From positions 1,330,839 through 1,394,838 of the forward strand of contig VYZB01000168.1 in assembly GCA_013397455.1 (NCBI GenBank): a stretch of DNA of 64,000 nt. The letters run 5' to 3'. Below, piece after piece: positions 11,413-22,540 of the stretch. The position numbers were made by a program, and so were the translations under genes. This stretch comes from Crotophaga sulcirostris (Eukaryota; Chordata; Aves; Cuculiformes; Crotophagidae). The notes below the pieces were generated by a model. It saw nothing but the letters and a program-made list of their open reading frames with translations, was not told the DNA's origin and did not search any database. Position 1 is the first letter of the stretch. Each line of letters starts with the position of its first letter.

Positions 11413-13028
11413 TTTTTAATGTATCCAGTATAAATATGTTACATCTCCAACCATAGCATACAGACAAACTGATCATGGACTAAGACTGTGTACCACCCAA
11501 TATTAGAGTCAGTATTTTAAAATATAGAAAATATTTCTTGTGTGTACTTAAACTATCTCGCAAGCCAAAAGTAAACAGCTTGGGTTTATTAAGTAGTCCA
11601 TGTCTAAATTTGCTCAACCATCTTTACCTAGACTGAATTTTGGCAGTTTAATGACAGCACTGCCTCACAAGATTTGAAGAATTCTAAAATTTAAGAATTA
11701 TTCTAAGAACTATTTCCCTTGCCTATTACCATTATTGCTCTTTTTATTTTTGACAGAAGAGATGTTTTTTTAAAAAAAGGTTAATAATGAAATCACAAAG
11801 AGATGTTGCCCAGATTCCACAAGCTGTTAATTTATCAAGAGCTAACAAAAGTGAAAAATGGAAACAACAATGAGGAACAGGCTTCACTACGACTCGAAAA
11901 GTTGTTGTAGCTCCTAAGAAACAAGGAGGTTTAGGTGTAAGCAAACATGTTACTGGAGGTTTTGGCAAAATAGGGGAAACAGCACTGAATACCTCATCTG
12001 AAGTCCATTGAATGCAATGCAAAAATTGTTATTAACTTCAGTGGGCTTCGAATTAGGCTTTGAGTTCAAGTATTTTGACAGGTCTGCAGGAAAAGGACGA
12101 AAAAGAGCAGAATAAATAATAAAGAATAAAGCATTCAACTGGGGTGAATAACATAGATTCCAATAGCAAGAAATAACAAGAAAGGTTGGCTGTAGCAGGA
12201 TACAGGACTGTGAAGTGACTGTACAGCTGCATGTGGGATTTCACACAACATCCATTCACACCATTTCTCAGATGTTCACTTTTCTGAGCACTAAATTCAC
12301 TTAGCGTTTTTGAAAAAAATATATATTAATTTATTTTTAGAAAAAGAAAAGCCTGTTCTTGAATATTGGTGGCTCCAGGATGCTGAGTGGGAAGGAAATT
12401 ATTCATAATATATTATAGGAGTGGGCATGATAAAAGTCTGGAAAAAGATTCTATTGCTCTACAGTCTCTGGTCTCTGCATAACTTAAGCAACAAGGTGCC
12501 TCTTGCAGACTGCATGGTTTTAACCTGAAGCTATTACCAGCATTTGAGATAACATATTGTTTAATCCTTCTAACTTCAACATGAATCATTCAGAGGAATA
12601 AGAGGAGGTGGTGAAATACTGAGGAGAGGGAAAGAGAAGGACTCTCATAAGAATTATTAGAAGTGCAAACTGCAGGATCTGATGATAAGGCAGAAGGCGC
12701 TGCTAAGCCATCTGTGTAGGGAAGGCGGGATACTACCTGACAGCTCTTGGGGATCTGCAAGCACACCTACCAGGCTAGGAAATGAGGAGCATACAGTGGC
12801 TTACCCCTGGGCTTTGCTCTCTGTCAAGGAATATCTCAATCTACACCCAATGATGCCTCTTTTGAAGACAGTTTCCTTCTGCAATGACCACTGCTCATGT
12901 CATTGGAACTCTTGAATCTTTTTCCTATGGTGGGTCCCTCTCCATGGTGGATCTCTCACTACAGGGACATATCAGAGCAGAGAATGTGTCTCTCGTCTCA
13001 TATCCTGCATCTGGATTTGGAAACCTTT
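11413..13028. other. Unassigned unique sequence
   Basis: No recognised gene or repeat. Open frames are short and AT-driven; T/A runs occur near 11766-11778 and 12310-12330. Confidence 0.5.
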
Positions 13029-13067
13029 CATAGAATCACCTGAGCTGGAAGGGACCTAAAAGGATTG

Positions 13068-13262
13068 TTAAGTCCAACTCCTATCCCTACGTAGGACACT
13101 CCCAACATTCACACCATGTGACTGAGGGCATTGTCCAAATGCTTCTTGAATACTGGCAGACTTGGTGCCATGGCTGCTTCCCTGCGAGTTGTTCCAGTGC
13201 TCTACCACCTGTTGGGTGAAGAATCTCTTTCTAATATCCAATCTAAACCTCCCCTGGCACAT
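13068..13262 (-). pseudogene. CR1 ORF2 C-terminal remnant
   Basis: The open stretch contains GRFRLDIRKRFFTQQVVEHW, the conserved end region of avian CR1 ORF2 (normally followed by a W-N-x-L-P block; here the leucine-proline pair has been lost to WNNSQGSS). It belongs to the CR1 copy at 13029-14560. Confidence 0.8.
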
Positions 13263-13531
13263 CTTCCTGCTGTTATCTCTAGTCCTATCATAGGTCTCAA
13301 GAAAGAAGAAATCAGCACCTGTTTCTTCTCCTTTCCTTGTGAGAAGGCAGTTAACAGCTATGAGACCTCCCTCAGTCTCCTCTTCTCCAGCCTGAACAGA
13401 CCAAATGGCTTCAGCAGCTCCTTATACGACTTCCCCTCTAGACTCTTCACCAGCTTTGTGGCCTCCTCTGGACACTCTCCAGTAGTTTTATGTCCTTTCT
13501 ATACTGTGGTGTCCATAACTGCACACAGTAC

Positions 13532-13849
13532 TCAAGGTGGGGCCTCATCAGTGTAGAGTACAGCGGGACAGTCACCTTCTTTGACCAGCTGGCAATGCTG
13601 TGCTGGATGCACCTCAGGACAGGGTTGGCCCTCTTGGCTGCCAGGGCACTGTTGGTTCATGTTCAACTTGCCATCAATCAGAACCCATAGGTTACTCTCC
13701 ACAGGGCTACTCTCCAGCCTCTCACTCCCCAGTCTGTACGTATATCTAGGGTTGCCATGTCCCAGGTGCAAAACCCGGCACTTGCTTTCGTTAAATTTCA
13801 TGCAGTTGGAGGCTGTCCAGCTCACCAATCTGTCAAGATCCCTCTGCAA
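13532..13849 (-). pseudogene. CR1 ORF2 remnant, downstream of reverse transcriptase
   Basis: This open stretch of 105 codons begins MQRDLDRLVSWTASNCMKFN, continues with CRVLHLGHGNPRY and YRLGSERLESSPVE, and ends in the region that in CR1 ORF2 follows the reverse transcriptase palm. The family normally reads N-C-M-K-F-N and H-L-G here, and both are kept. It is followed after a frame change by the C-terminal piece at 13068-13262. It is a decayed retrotransposon protein, not a host gene. Confidence 0.85.
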
Positions 13850-14560
13850 TACCTCTTTGCCCCTAGGAGTGTTGACAGCTACCCCAGTTTTGTGTCAGTA
13901 AATCTTCAAGTCCTTCTGGGTTGTTTTTGAAGATATTGAAGAGCACTGGGCCCAGAATGGATCCCTCTGGAACCCCACTAGTGACTGTATGGCAGCCTCA
14001 TGTAACCCCATTCACTATGACTATTTGAGCCCATCCTATCAACCAATTGTGCACCCATACCCAGCTGTATTCTGGACATTATGTTTATGAGAATACTGTG
14101 AGAGACAGTATCAAAGGCCTTGCTGAAATCCAGAAAAATGACATTGACCGATTTTCCCTGGTCGGCTAGGTGGATGATCTTGTCATAGAAGGATATTAAA
14201 TTTGTAAGGCAGGACCTACCCTTAACAAACTCATGCTAGCTGGGACGAATGGCTGTATTGTGTTTCAGATGTTTTTCGGTAATTCCCAAAATGATCTTTT
14301 CCATAGTCTTACCAGGCACTGAAGTGAGACTGACAGGTCTAGTTACTGGGGTTAACCCTGCTGCCCTTCTTGAAGATTGGGACAATATTTGCCCGCTTTC
14401 AGTCAGTTGATACCTCTCCAGATTCCCAAGAGCATTGAAAATCATTTAGAGAGATCTTGCTATGACCTTTGGGGCCTAGTAGATCTGAGATATCAGGGAT
14501 CTCAGCCAGGTAAACTCTTGGATCAGATTATTTACTTGCAATACCCACAGAAGTTCCTAG

Positions 14561-17500
14561 AGCAGTATAGGACAAAAAAAAAATGTTACTTGCTTTAGTC
14601 AAAACTGTCCAGCATTCTGGGGAGAGTTTTACACAAAATGCACTGTCCTGTTTTTTTCTTGGGCTACTTTCACAGGTTTTTGGCTTATTTTTTTCTGTTT
14701 CAAGAGCAATCTTTTTATATACAAGGAAGCCTCCATCTTACGTATTCCTAACCCGTCAAGTACTCTAGTTTCAAGGCTTTGACACAATCCAGATGTTATA
14801 TTGCAGAGAACAGCTTGTTTCCTCTTTTTGCTGAGTCTGAAGGATATTTTTTGGCTAAAACATTAATTTTAATACATCAATGCATTTAATGAGATTTATA
14901 ACTGCATCCAAAATTCACCCATGGTGGCCTTTCAGCCTTTCAGTCAGGTGTTGGCAGTCTTGCATTCCTGACTATTTCTTCGAAATTCAAGCTCATAAAG
15001 AGTGTTCCTGCCCATTAAGATGACATGAATTAAATATTCCTTTGGAGCAGATTTGTGTATAACAAGCGGTTTCCCGGGTAAAGTTGTCAAATGTCTGGAA
15101 GAATACCTTATTTTTTAATGGAAATTGTTCTTTAGCCGGACATGGGCTAATGCGTGAAACGAAAGCGTTGTATTGAGAGGGGGGAAGAGAAAAGAACCTG
15201 GACATAAGAGGAAGACAAAAGTGGCTGGGAAATTAAGTTGCATACAAAAAAAAATGACTTGGGAAACACCATTTTAGGTGATGTTACCTCTTATTAGAAA
15301 GGGAAATTCAGTCCCATTTTTTTGAAGGATGAGGAAAAATATTTACACATGACTCTTCAACTCCTTTATGGATACAAAACCATCCTTTTTAATCAGGCTG
15401 AAACTCGGATTTTCTCTACACATGTTTTAGTCCTTGAATCTCTGGTTCTTTTTTTAATCCCAGATATATTTAAAAAAAATTAAAAGGGAGGGGAAAAAAA
15501 AGAAAAAGAAAAACCTTTACACACTGCCAACTCCATTGGTATCAGTCACAAATGCTTACAAGGATTACAGCGCGGTAATGAGCTTTTGTACTAATGGTAC
15601 ATCTTTTAATAACTGCTATCTGCACTTCCAGTTGTAAGTGATAAGTGAGGCTATATTGTTAAATACAAAATGCCTCACCTTTCCCCTTTCCCTACCCTGG
15701 TACTTCATCTCTCTCTGAATTCCTCTGCTGAAGGTTGGAGAGGAATTAGAGTTAATTCTGAAGCTGTTGACTGAGACTCTGTGCCACTGGATGTGGCTAG
15801 TGTCTCCCAGCTGATCACAGGGCTCTGCTAGGCCTCTTTGGGTTGCGGCACTGGGCACTCAGAGTGAAACGTGGTGAGGATGGCCAAATGAAAAATAGTA
15901 AAACGCTTCCTTTCCTGGCAGTGACTGATAATAGCAGGGAAGAAGAAAACGTAATAGTAATAGTCTTGTTTCAGAAGCAAAGAGAGTTGTGAAGGGCCCA
16001 GAGGGTCAGAGGCTGGGACTTAGGCAAAATAGCTTCAGCTTCCTCCTCTGCCTTCCTGTGTGAAAAGACATTTATTTTTGTAGTGCCCCCTCTGAAGCAA
16101 GACTAACAGCATTTCCCCATCTCACATGAAGGATCGGAAAGGAAAGAGAATGGGGATACAATCATTCAGTGAATGTCAGGTCATTACTTATTGTGATGGA
16201 GATGTAATGTTGGGAAACTTTGTTGCTCTGGAGTTTTTTGAGATTAGACGGTGTCAGCTCTAGTCTGTATTGCTCAGCCTCCCTTGGGTGTAGCGAGGTC
16301 TGTGTCCTGTAATTCTGTAGCTATGGCTACATCTTCATTTAAGGTTTAACCTCCCCTTTCAGCGCCCCTTTATTTTATTTCTCTCTGAAAGAACAGAGAT
16401 TTAATTTCTGTGAAGCTTCACAGAGGAGCAGAGAAAGAGCCAGCTCACATTACAGGCTTGGTTAGTCTTTGTTCATCTGGAAGTATCCACCTCTGATGGA
16501 CAGAAGAGTCAGTACTGACTCAGGCTCTCTGGGGTCTCACTATGACTGTATCCCCTCTCCTAGTACAATCTATATATTGTATCCGTACAATCTGTGCCAC
16601 CCTATGGTTTTTTTCCTGATTTCTCTTTAGTACAGGAATATTTCTATTGAGGTCTCAGGAGCCAAAGATATTCTGAAGGGTTGCCTGGGAATCTCACTGG
16701 ACAATGCCCTCTAACCTCAAGTTTTGGTCTAGCCTAGCACAATACCATGGTCCACAGCATGGCAAATTGCATGAGTGGCAAGGATGGTGCAGATTCACCT
16801 AGAAAGAATAAAAACAAAATATAAATTCAAATAAGAAAAGATTTGACTTCTACACAGAGTTTGCAATGATAAGGAAATGAATGAAACCTTCTGAAAAAGA
16901 TTTTGTACCAGTGGAGCAGTTCATCTTGTCACCACGCTTTAAAATCAAATTAAAAACAAGCCTTAATAAACGTCCTTTATTCTTTAAGTGATATATAGAT
17001 CCAGCCATAAAACTGATTTTTCAGCAAGATTCCAAGTCTTGAACACTATTTTTTGTTTTGTTTTGTTTTTTTTTGATTTAGAACAGAATGTAATCTGAAA
17101 TTTCACACAAAAGAGAATATTTGCAAAGGGAAATGTCAGAAGCACAGTAAACACAACTATCACTACCACCTGGAACTGTTTAGAAAAATTTCCATGAAGA
17201 ATTTTTACAAAAATTAGCACATTCCAGAAACATTTTGGTTTTGCTTAAATGGCATTTTCAAGTAGAAAAATGTTGTATAAAGATAGTTTGAGAGGTTGCA
17301 TAGCTTATTTTATTTTATTATTTTTTTCTGTAAACCCATTTGCTTGGATTTTAGAAACTAGAGATAGAAGAAAATCACTAGACAATGTAAGTGTGGATAA
17401 TAATCCTACCCTGGGAGAGAAATGGAATATTTTAATAATGTGAGGTCCTTATGATCTCTGCCTGCTAAGATTATATGGTAATAATATTTTTTTGATGCAG

Positions 17501-18089
17501 AAACAAATGGAAAGTCTTTACTGTACAAAATACCATGGAGCAGAAACAGTGCCATGAGATAGCAAACTGGGACCTGAAAAATAACCATTTATAAATGTCC
17601 CTCTACAAATATCCATAAACATATTTGCTTCACATCTATCAAGACATTTTGTTTAAAAACATGTATATACATCATTCAATTTATGTAGTCATTTATACAT
17701 TTCATATGAAAGAAAAATTTTCTTTGTGCAAATGTATTTTGAAATGTTAAATTTAAATAATCCATTAAGATGTTCAAACAGAACACGTAATACTGAGTTT
17801 CTTCTAACTCACTTTAAGCAAAAATTTTCAGCAGTATTTCACACGCAAGTACATGTACATGTACATGCACACAAACCCACAAAGACACAGAGTATTTCCA
17901 TTGAAATAACATTTCTAATGGAAATCAGTTTTAAACTTTTTTTATGATCAGTTCAACTGAAGGGCTAGAGGGTGAGAAATGTTGCATAAGAAGAGGAGAG
18001 GTGTGAGTACTAGTTCTCCAGAATATTTCACAAGGATTTCTTGTTTCAGGCTGTTCCTGGTCCAAAGGCAATATTTTTGGACATAATAG
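14561..18089. other. Unassigned unique sequence, one regulatory candidate
   Basis: No gene or interspersed repeat is recognised. Simple tracts include an A-rich stretch at about 15468-15515, T/G runs near 17050-17075 and a short TACATG tandem at about 17850-17867. The part at 14880-15205 is locally richer in CpG and is listed separately as a regulatory candidate. Confidence 0.45.
14880..15205. promoter_or_regulatory. Candidate conserved non-coding element
   Basis: This is inference from texture only. The stretch is of high complexity, free of recognisable repeats, and holds six CpG within about 15066-15167, well above the surrounding AT-rich background. No TATA box, initiator or CpG island is present, so a distal element is more likely than a promoter. 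It could equally be ordinary unique sequence. Confidence 0.2.
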
Positions 18090-18510
18090 CTCTCAATGGA
18101 TTTTTATTTCATTCCATCTCTTTTTTAAACCCATAGGAAATGTAGCATACAGAGCATCTTGTGGCAAGAAGTTGCAAGAAGTACTTCCTTTGTTCATTTA
18201 TAAATTTCATATATAAATTATAAAAATAAATATTTTGCAAAATTCACTGAGCAATGTTTTCATAGACCTTTATCATATCGTCTGTCAGACATCTCTTTTT
18301 TAGGCTTAGGAGTTTCATGCGTGGATAGTGTTTAATGTCTGAGATCTTTCCTGTTGTCTTTTTTCTGTATATTCTCCAGTCCTCTTACTTTAAGAGATTA
18401 GGGAAAGTAGAACAGTACACAGCATTGTGTGCAGGGGCGCTACAGATTTGTAGTGTTTTTCTCTGTCTTGCTTTCCTAAATTTAGGTACCAGTGAGATGG
18501 TATTTCCTTA
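18090..18510 (-). mobile_element. Ancient amniote CR1-type LINE fragment
   Basis: The order of blocks on the plus strand (tcttttttaaaccc, then ggcaagaagttgcaagaagtacttcctttgt, then catagacctttatcatatcgtctgtcagacatctc, then a promoter-like agtacacagcattgtgtgcagg block) matches the reverse complement of an old CR1 family known best from turtles and crocodilians and also found in birds. It encodes ORF2 C-terminal sequence but is too decayed to give an open frame. It belongs to the same family as the copy at 40182-40600 and the two overlap in the block around the ggcaaggagttcc motif. Confidence 0.65.
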
Positions 18511-20164
18511 GGACTATCTTTCATCACCCCAAAACCTCATGTCTAAGTAGTCCTGAGCCCACCGTGGCATAAACAGTGTGAAGACTTCTGTTCCCATGTT
18601 CATCAGTGGAACCCAGGACTAAGTTCTTTCTGTGAGGAAAAATAAAAATGAGGGACAAGAAGCTCTAGGATATAGTAATATCTCCAGTTAATAACCTTAA
18701 GCAATAGGTTTAGATTGAAGAACATCGTAGTAAACTATTATTTGAAATACAAGAACAGTTGAGTGAGCTGAAAGTTAATGGACAGTCCAGTGCCAAGTTA
18801 TAAATTGTCAGAGAATAAAATATGGAGAAAGGTTAAAAAAGGAATTAAAGAGAGATCAGCTTTGTTTGGAATCATATTTATGGAAAGCAGTCTGCTAAAG
18901 GAGAGCACTATGGTGAAAAAGAATTCAATGTAGAGTCTGCTTACCCACGGAAAAAGAAGAAACTGAGGCAAAAAAAGTGTTCAGTGCTAGACACTGTCAT
19001 CTCTGCTGCAGAACTGACAGTTCATTCAATAACTTTCAAGCCTGTGACTCGGTATTACAAGCTTTAAAAGCTCCAGCTGAAAACAATTGCTATTAATAAC
19101 ACCCCTGCTTTGCAATATGAAATCAGCAGGTACAACAACAAGACACCTATAATCCCTCCGTGTTAGACAGCAGCAGAACAGCACTCATCCAACCATGGAG
19201 GAGAATCCTATAAAAATACCCAGATCCATCTTTCCATGATGGATGGTCTTTGTAGAAACACTAAAGTGTATTCCCTTTAGTACCACTGTCTATTGATGTT
19301 GATCTACTAAGTAATCTGAGGGAAACTAGGAAGCAATCGTCATGATAAAAAATAAAATGGATTGGGGATAAAGCTGGAATTTCATCAAAAACCGTCATGA
19401 TCAGAACAATATTGCCTGAGAAGTGGGGAGCTTTATATCTGTCAACATGTCAGTGCTTGGACAGGAAACCAAAGCCTTGGAGATTGGTGTCAGAAGAGGG
19501 CTCTTTTTCTTCTATAAACACCATGCATGTACCAACATGAAATACAAATGCAATGTTGCTGACTAGAATTCATGACAAGTAGTTCCTGTGAGAACAGTCT
19601 GAAGCCAGTAAGGTTTCAGATATTCCTAGAAAACTTCTCATATATACATTAAGCATTTACTCAGCATTTACTCACTAAATACATTCTGCTAATTTATAGG
19701 ACTCTTGTCTGAACAATTTGGGATTTATTTCTGGGTTTCAATTGAGTCCAACTTTGCACACCTTGTGTGAACTAATAAGAAGTAGTCATTAATGCTGAAA
19801 GAATTACTCACAGGATTAAAAGAAACAGATAGGATCAAGACCTACACAAGCAGTAAGACCGAAATGCTGAATAGTGGGATCTAAAGCTGATTGAAAGAAG
19901 AATCAAAACCAAACCAAACCAGGAAAGATATGTTGACACTGTGATTTTTAGAGAGAAAAACAGTCAGCATAGTCACATAGGAAAAGGCTGACGAGTTGGA
20001 ATTTGTCAACTGAGAGCAATCATATGGCATATGGGTATGAGTGTTCAAGGATGAATGTCCAAGGACAGAATCAAGGATTCTGAAAGAATAATAGCATGAT
20101 ACCAAGAAAGAAAAATGCACTGAAACCTATTTCCTTTCTCTATGGACGTTAGGGATTCAAAGTA
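18511..20164. other. Unassigned unique sequence
   Basis: No recognised gene or repeat. The first 50 bases could still belong to the ancient CR1 copy before it. Confidence 0.45.
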
Positions 20165-20362
20165 GGGAAGAATCATAAAATCTGCATAAAGTCAGAGAAC
20201 AGATTATATTAGAAAGGGCTGCTAGAGTTTATCTAGTCCAGCCCTTAGCTGAAAGCAGGGTCAGCTTAAGCAGGTTGCTCAGGATCATGCCCCTTTGGGA
20301 TTTGACCATCTTCAAGTATATAGACTCTAAAAGCATTTTGGGTAATTTGCTGCAGTGTGTTT
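20165..20362 (-). mobile_element. Older CR1 copy, 3' piece
   Basis: The minus strand holds the 3' UTR and extreme 3' end of ORF2 of an older CR1 subfamily (blocks agaatcataaaatc, agggctgctagag, gcaggttgctcaggatcatg, then ttgggtaatttgctgcagtg). The same blocks occur contiguously in the copy at 585-2195 (about 710-760). The element is interrupted here by a second CR1 and resumes at about 21281. Confidence 0.75.
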
Positions 20363-20555
20363 CATCTGTCTGTCTTTTAAATACCTCCAGGCATGGTGAC
20401 ACAACCACCTCCCTGGGCAACCTGTTCCACTGCCTGAGAACGCTTTGGGTGAAGAAATTTTTCCTGTTGTCTAATCTGAACCTCCTCTGGTACAACTTGA
20501 GGCCATTATCTCTTGTCCCATCATCTGTCATCCTGGAGACGAGATCAACACTCAC
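20360..20555 (-). pseudogene. CR1 ORF2 C-terminal remnant
   Basis: The frame reads [20 protein letters not shown], then [20 protein letters not shown], a textbook avian CR1 ORF2 C-terminus. Similarity stops at about 20360, the place where the older CR1 piece begins, although the frame happens to stay open to 20229. Frame breaks separate it from the upstream remnant at 20732-21201. Confidence 0.85.
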
Positions 20556-21280
20556 CTCGTTAACAGCGTCTTTTCAGGCAGTTGTAGACAGTGATGAGGT
20601 CTCCCCTAAGCTTCCTCTTCTTGCTAAACAACCCCTGTTCCCTCAGCTATTCCTCATAAGACTTGTTCTCCAACCCCTTCACCAACCTCATTGCCCTTCT
20701 CTGTGTTCTTCTTGTAGAGAGGGGCCCAAAACTAAACACAGTGCTCAAGGTGCAGCCTCACTGATTCCAAACACAGGGGCACAATCACTTCCCTGGTCCT
20801 GCTGGTCACACTATTTCTGACACCATTTGCTTTCTTGGCCACCTGGACACACTGCTGGCTCATGTTCAGCCGGCTGTCAACCAGCACTCCAGGTCCTTCT
20901 CTACCAGGCAGCTCTCCAGCCACTCTTCCCCAGGTCTGTAGCACTGCATGGGGTTGTCATATCCCAAATGCAGGAACCAGCATCTGGCCTTCTTAAACCT
21001 CATCCTGTTGGTCTGAGCCCCATCAATCCAGCCCATCCAGATCCCTCTGCAGAGCCTCCCTTCCCTTGAGCTGATCCACACTTCTGCCCAGCTTGGTGTC
21101 ATTTGCAAACTTGCTAATGTTGCACTCAATCCTCTTGTCCAGATTATTGATAAAGATATTGAAAAGGACTGGAGCAAAAACTGAACCCTGGAGAATATCA
21201 CTTATGACAGGCCTCCAACTGGATTTAACTCTGTTTATCGCGACTCTTTGGGTCCGACCGTCCAGTCAGTCCTTTACTCA
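20363..21280 (-). mobile_element. CR1 LINE inserted within an older CR1
   Basis: About 0.9 kb of CR1, from the reverse transcriptase end of ORF2 (high coordinates) to near the ORF2 stop (low coordinates). The blocks tacctccaggcatggtgac and ccctgggcaacctgttccac repeat, in a younger version, the region that the older flanking copy has just shown at 20310-20362, so two different elements are present. The expected CR1 3' UTR of about 100 bases and its octamer tail are not visible at the junction, which is odd for a simple insertion. Confidence 0.75.
20732..21201 (-). pseudogene. CR1 ORF2 remnants in two frames
   Basis: Two overlapping minus-strand frames carry consecutive ORF2 pieces. The first (20866-21201) ends with a [20 protein letters not shown] block. 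The second (20732-20944) continues with [20 protein letters not shown] and [20 protein letters not shown], then VRLHLEHCV. Together they cover the ORF2 part downstream of the reverse transcriptase. The overlap of the frames marks a frameshift. Confidence 0.8.
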
Positions 21281-21565
21281 TTTTGACTATCCTCACATTT
21301 AAAAAGACTCTTCTTATGTTCAAACAGGATTTCTCATGTTTCCATTTGTGTCTAGTGACTCTTACCTCATTAATGTAAGATCTCTTTGAGCCTTCTTTTC
21401 TCCAGACTGAAGAGCTGTAGCTCTCTCTGCTTCTTTTCATATGCTAAATGTTCCAGACATCTCATCATCTTTGTGATTCTTCGCTGGACTTGCTCCAGTA
21501 TGCCCATGTCTCTGCATTGGGTGGCCCAGAACTGGACCCAGTTCTCCAAATGTGAACATATTTTC
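21281..21565 (-). mobile_element. Older CR1 copy, 5' piece
   Basis: The older CR1 resumes exactly at the block that should follow the one at 20362: ttttgactatcctcac, then aaaaagactcttcttatgttc and a catgtttccatttgtgtc block, in parallel with 757-830 of the first copy. It continues into ORF2 and is 5'-truncated at about 21565. Within it the minus-strand frame at 21370-21585 keeps 60 codons of ORF2 sequence. Confidence 0.75.
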
Positions 21566-21585
21566 TTTTTCTGCACTGGAACCAC
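21370..21585 (-). pseudogene. CR1 ORF2 remnant of the older copy
   Basis: The open stretch contains HLENWVQFWATQCRDMGILE, QVQRRITKMMRCLEHLAYEK and LQLFSLEKRRL, a CR1 ORF2 segment near the C-terminus (compare the FSLEKMRL segment at 56330 on the plus strand). The first ten codons, before HLENW, lie outside recognisable CR1. Confidence 0.8.
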
Positions 21586-22475
21586 ATTAGGTCTCTAGAA
21601 AGAAAAGAAAAAAATATGTGGAGAAAGATTTCAAAGGCTTTTGTCAGGATGATTTAAAATAATTCAGTAGAACTAATGGGAAGAGATAGATGAAGAAAAA
21701 GAAAGTGAAAACCATATAAGTGGCTCTTACGTCAACAAGGGGAAATAGTGCCCACTTTCTGTTGAAAAGGTTTTGGGGAGAAGTTGACTGAAAATACAGG
21801 ATTTCTGAGGCTCCATGTTTTTGAAGTCTGCAGAGGGATGTTCATGAGCAGTAAACCTAGAGTTCAACTTCTTTCAACTTAGCCATTTGCTGCGGAGAGC
21901 TCCAGTGACTTTGATGAGAGTATTGTCTGTCTGAACTATGAAGAAGACCCTTACAGGATAGCCTTAACACCTTTAGCAGTTTAAAAAACTTTCTGGAATG
22001 GGGAAGATTTCTCTAGGCTGAAACGAATCTCACTCTCTGAGCTGAATAGGTTTTCTGTTGTTGTTCACAAAATGCTTTAAAATCTCTATATTTGAGTTAC
22101 ATGAGGCTGGGGAATTGCAAGTACTTTTCATGCCTGAAGACCATTTCAAATGCTTTGCTTGTGCACAAATAATTCAATGTTTGGGAAAGCAAACTTGGCA
22201 TGGAGATCATCTGCAGTGAGGAGCAAGAAGTGAGAAAGGAATAAAAGTACTAGAAATATCAAAAATGGAAATTTTAAGGCCATAGGGTTGGATAGCCTGT
22301 TTCTCCTAGAGGATGTCATGACTCAAAGGATAAGACACATACTAGGATAAGATGAATACCAAGAATTATAGCAAGTATTTGTCAACTACCATCTGTGAGG
22401 GTTTAAGAAAGAATATTTTCTTGGGGGTAGGTTATTCAGTAACCTGTAAAAGCCTTCTTTATTTGAGTTTGTGCT

Positions 22476-22540
22476 GTGGGGTTTTTTGTGTGGGTTTTCT
22501 GCTGGGTTTTGGGGTTTTTTTGTGTTTTTGTTTTTTTTTC
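22476..22540 (+). repeat. G/T-rich low-complexity stretch
   Basis: Four G-runs (22478-22481, 22492-22494, 22504-22506, 22511-22514) are separated by T-rich spacers and followed by poly-T. Spacers of 10, 9 and 4 bases make a stable quadruplex doubtful. Confidence 0.7.

Larger units (their letters stand above)
13029..14560 (-). mobile_element. CR1 LINE, 3' part of about 1.5 kb
   Basis: This is the longest uninterrupted CR1 copy in the window. On the minus strand it runs from within the reverse transcriptase region (about 14560) through the ORF2 C-terminal region to the 3' UTR, ending at a CATAGAATCA block at 13029. The reading frame is broken into pieces, with recognisable ORF2 protein at 13532-13849 and 13068-13262. 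The 5' half of the element, including the endonuclease, is absent. The high-coordinate boundary is soft because similarity fades between 14460 and 14560. Confidence 0.9.

Noticed and set aside
13131..13556. 141-codon plus-strand open frame
   Set aside because: Antisense to the CR1 copy at 13029-14560.
20275..20820. 181-codon plus-strand open frame
   Set aside because: Antisense to minus-strand CR1 ORF2.
22478..22514. Possible G-quadruplex
   Set aside because: Spacers of 10 and 9 bases are too long for a convincing quadruplex.
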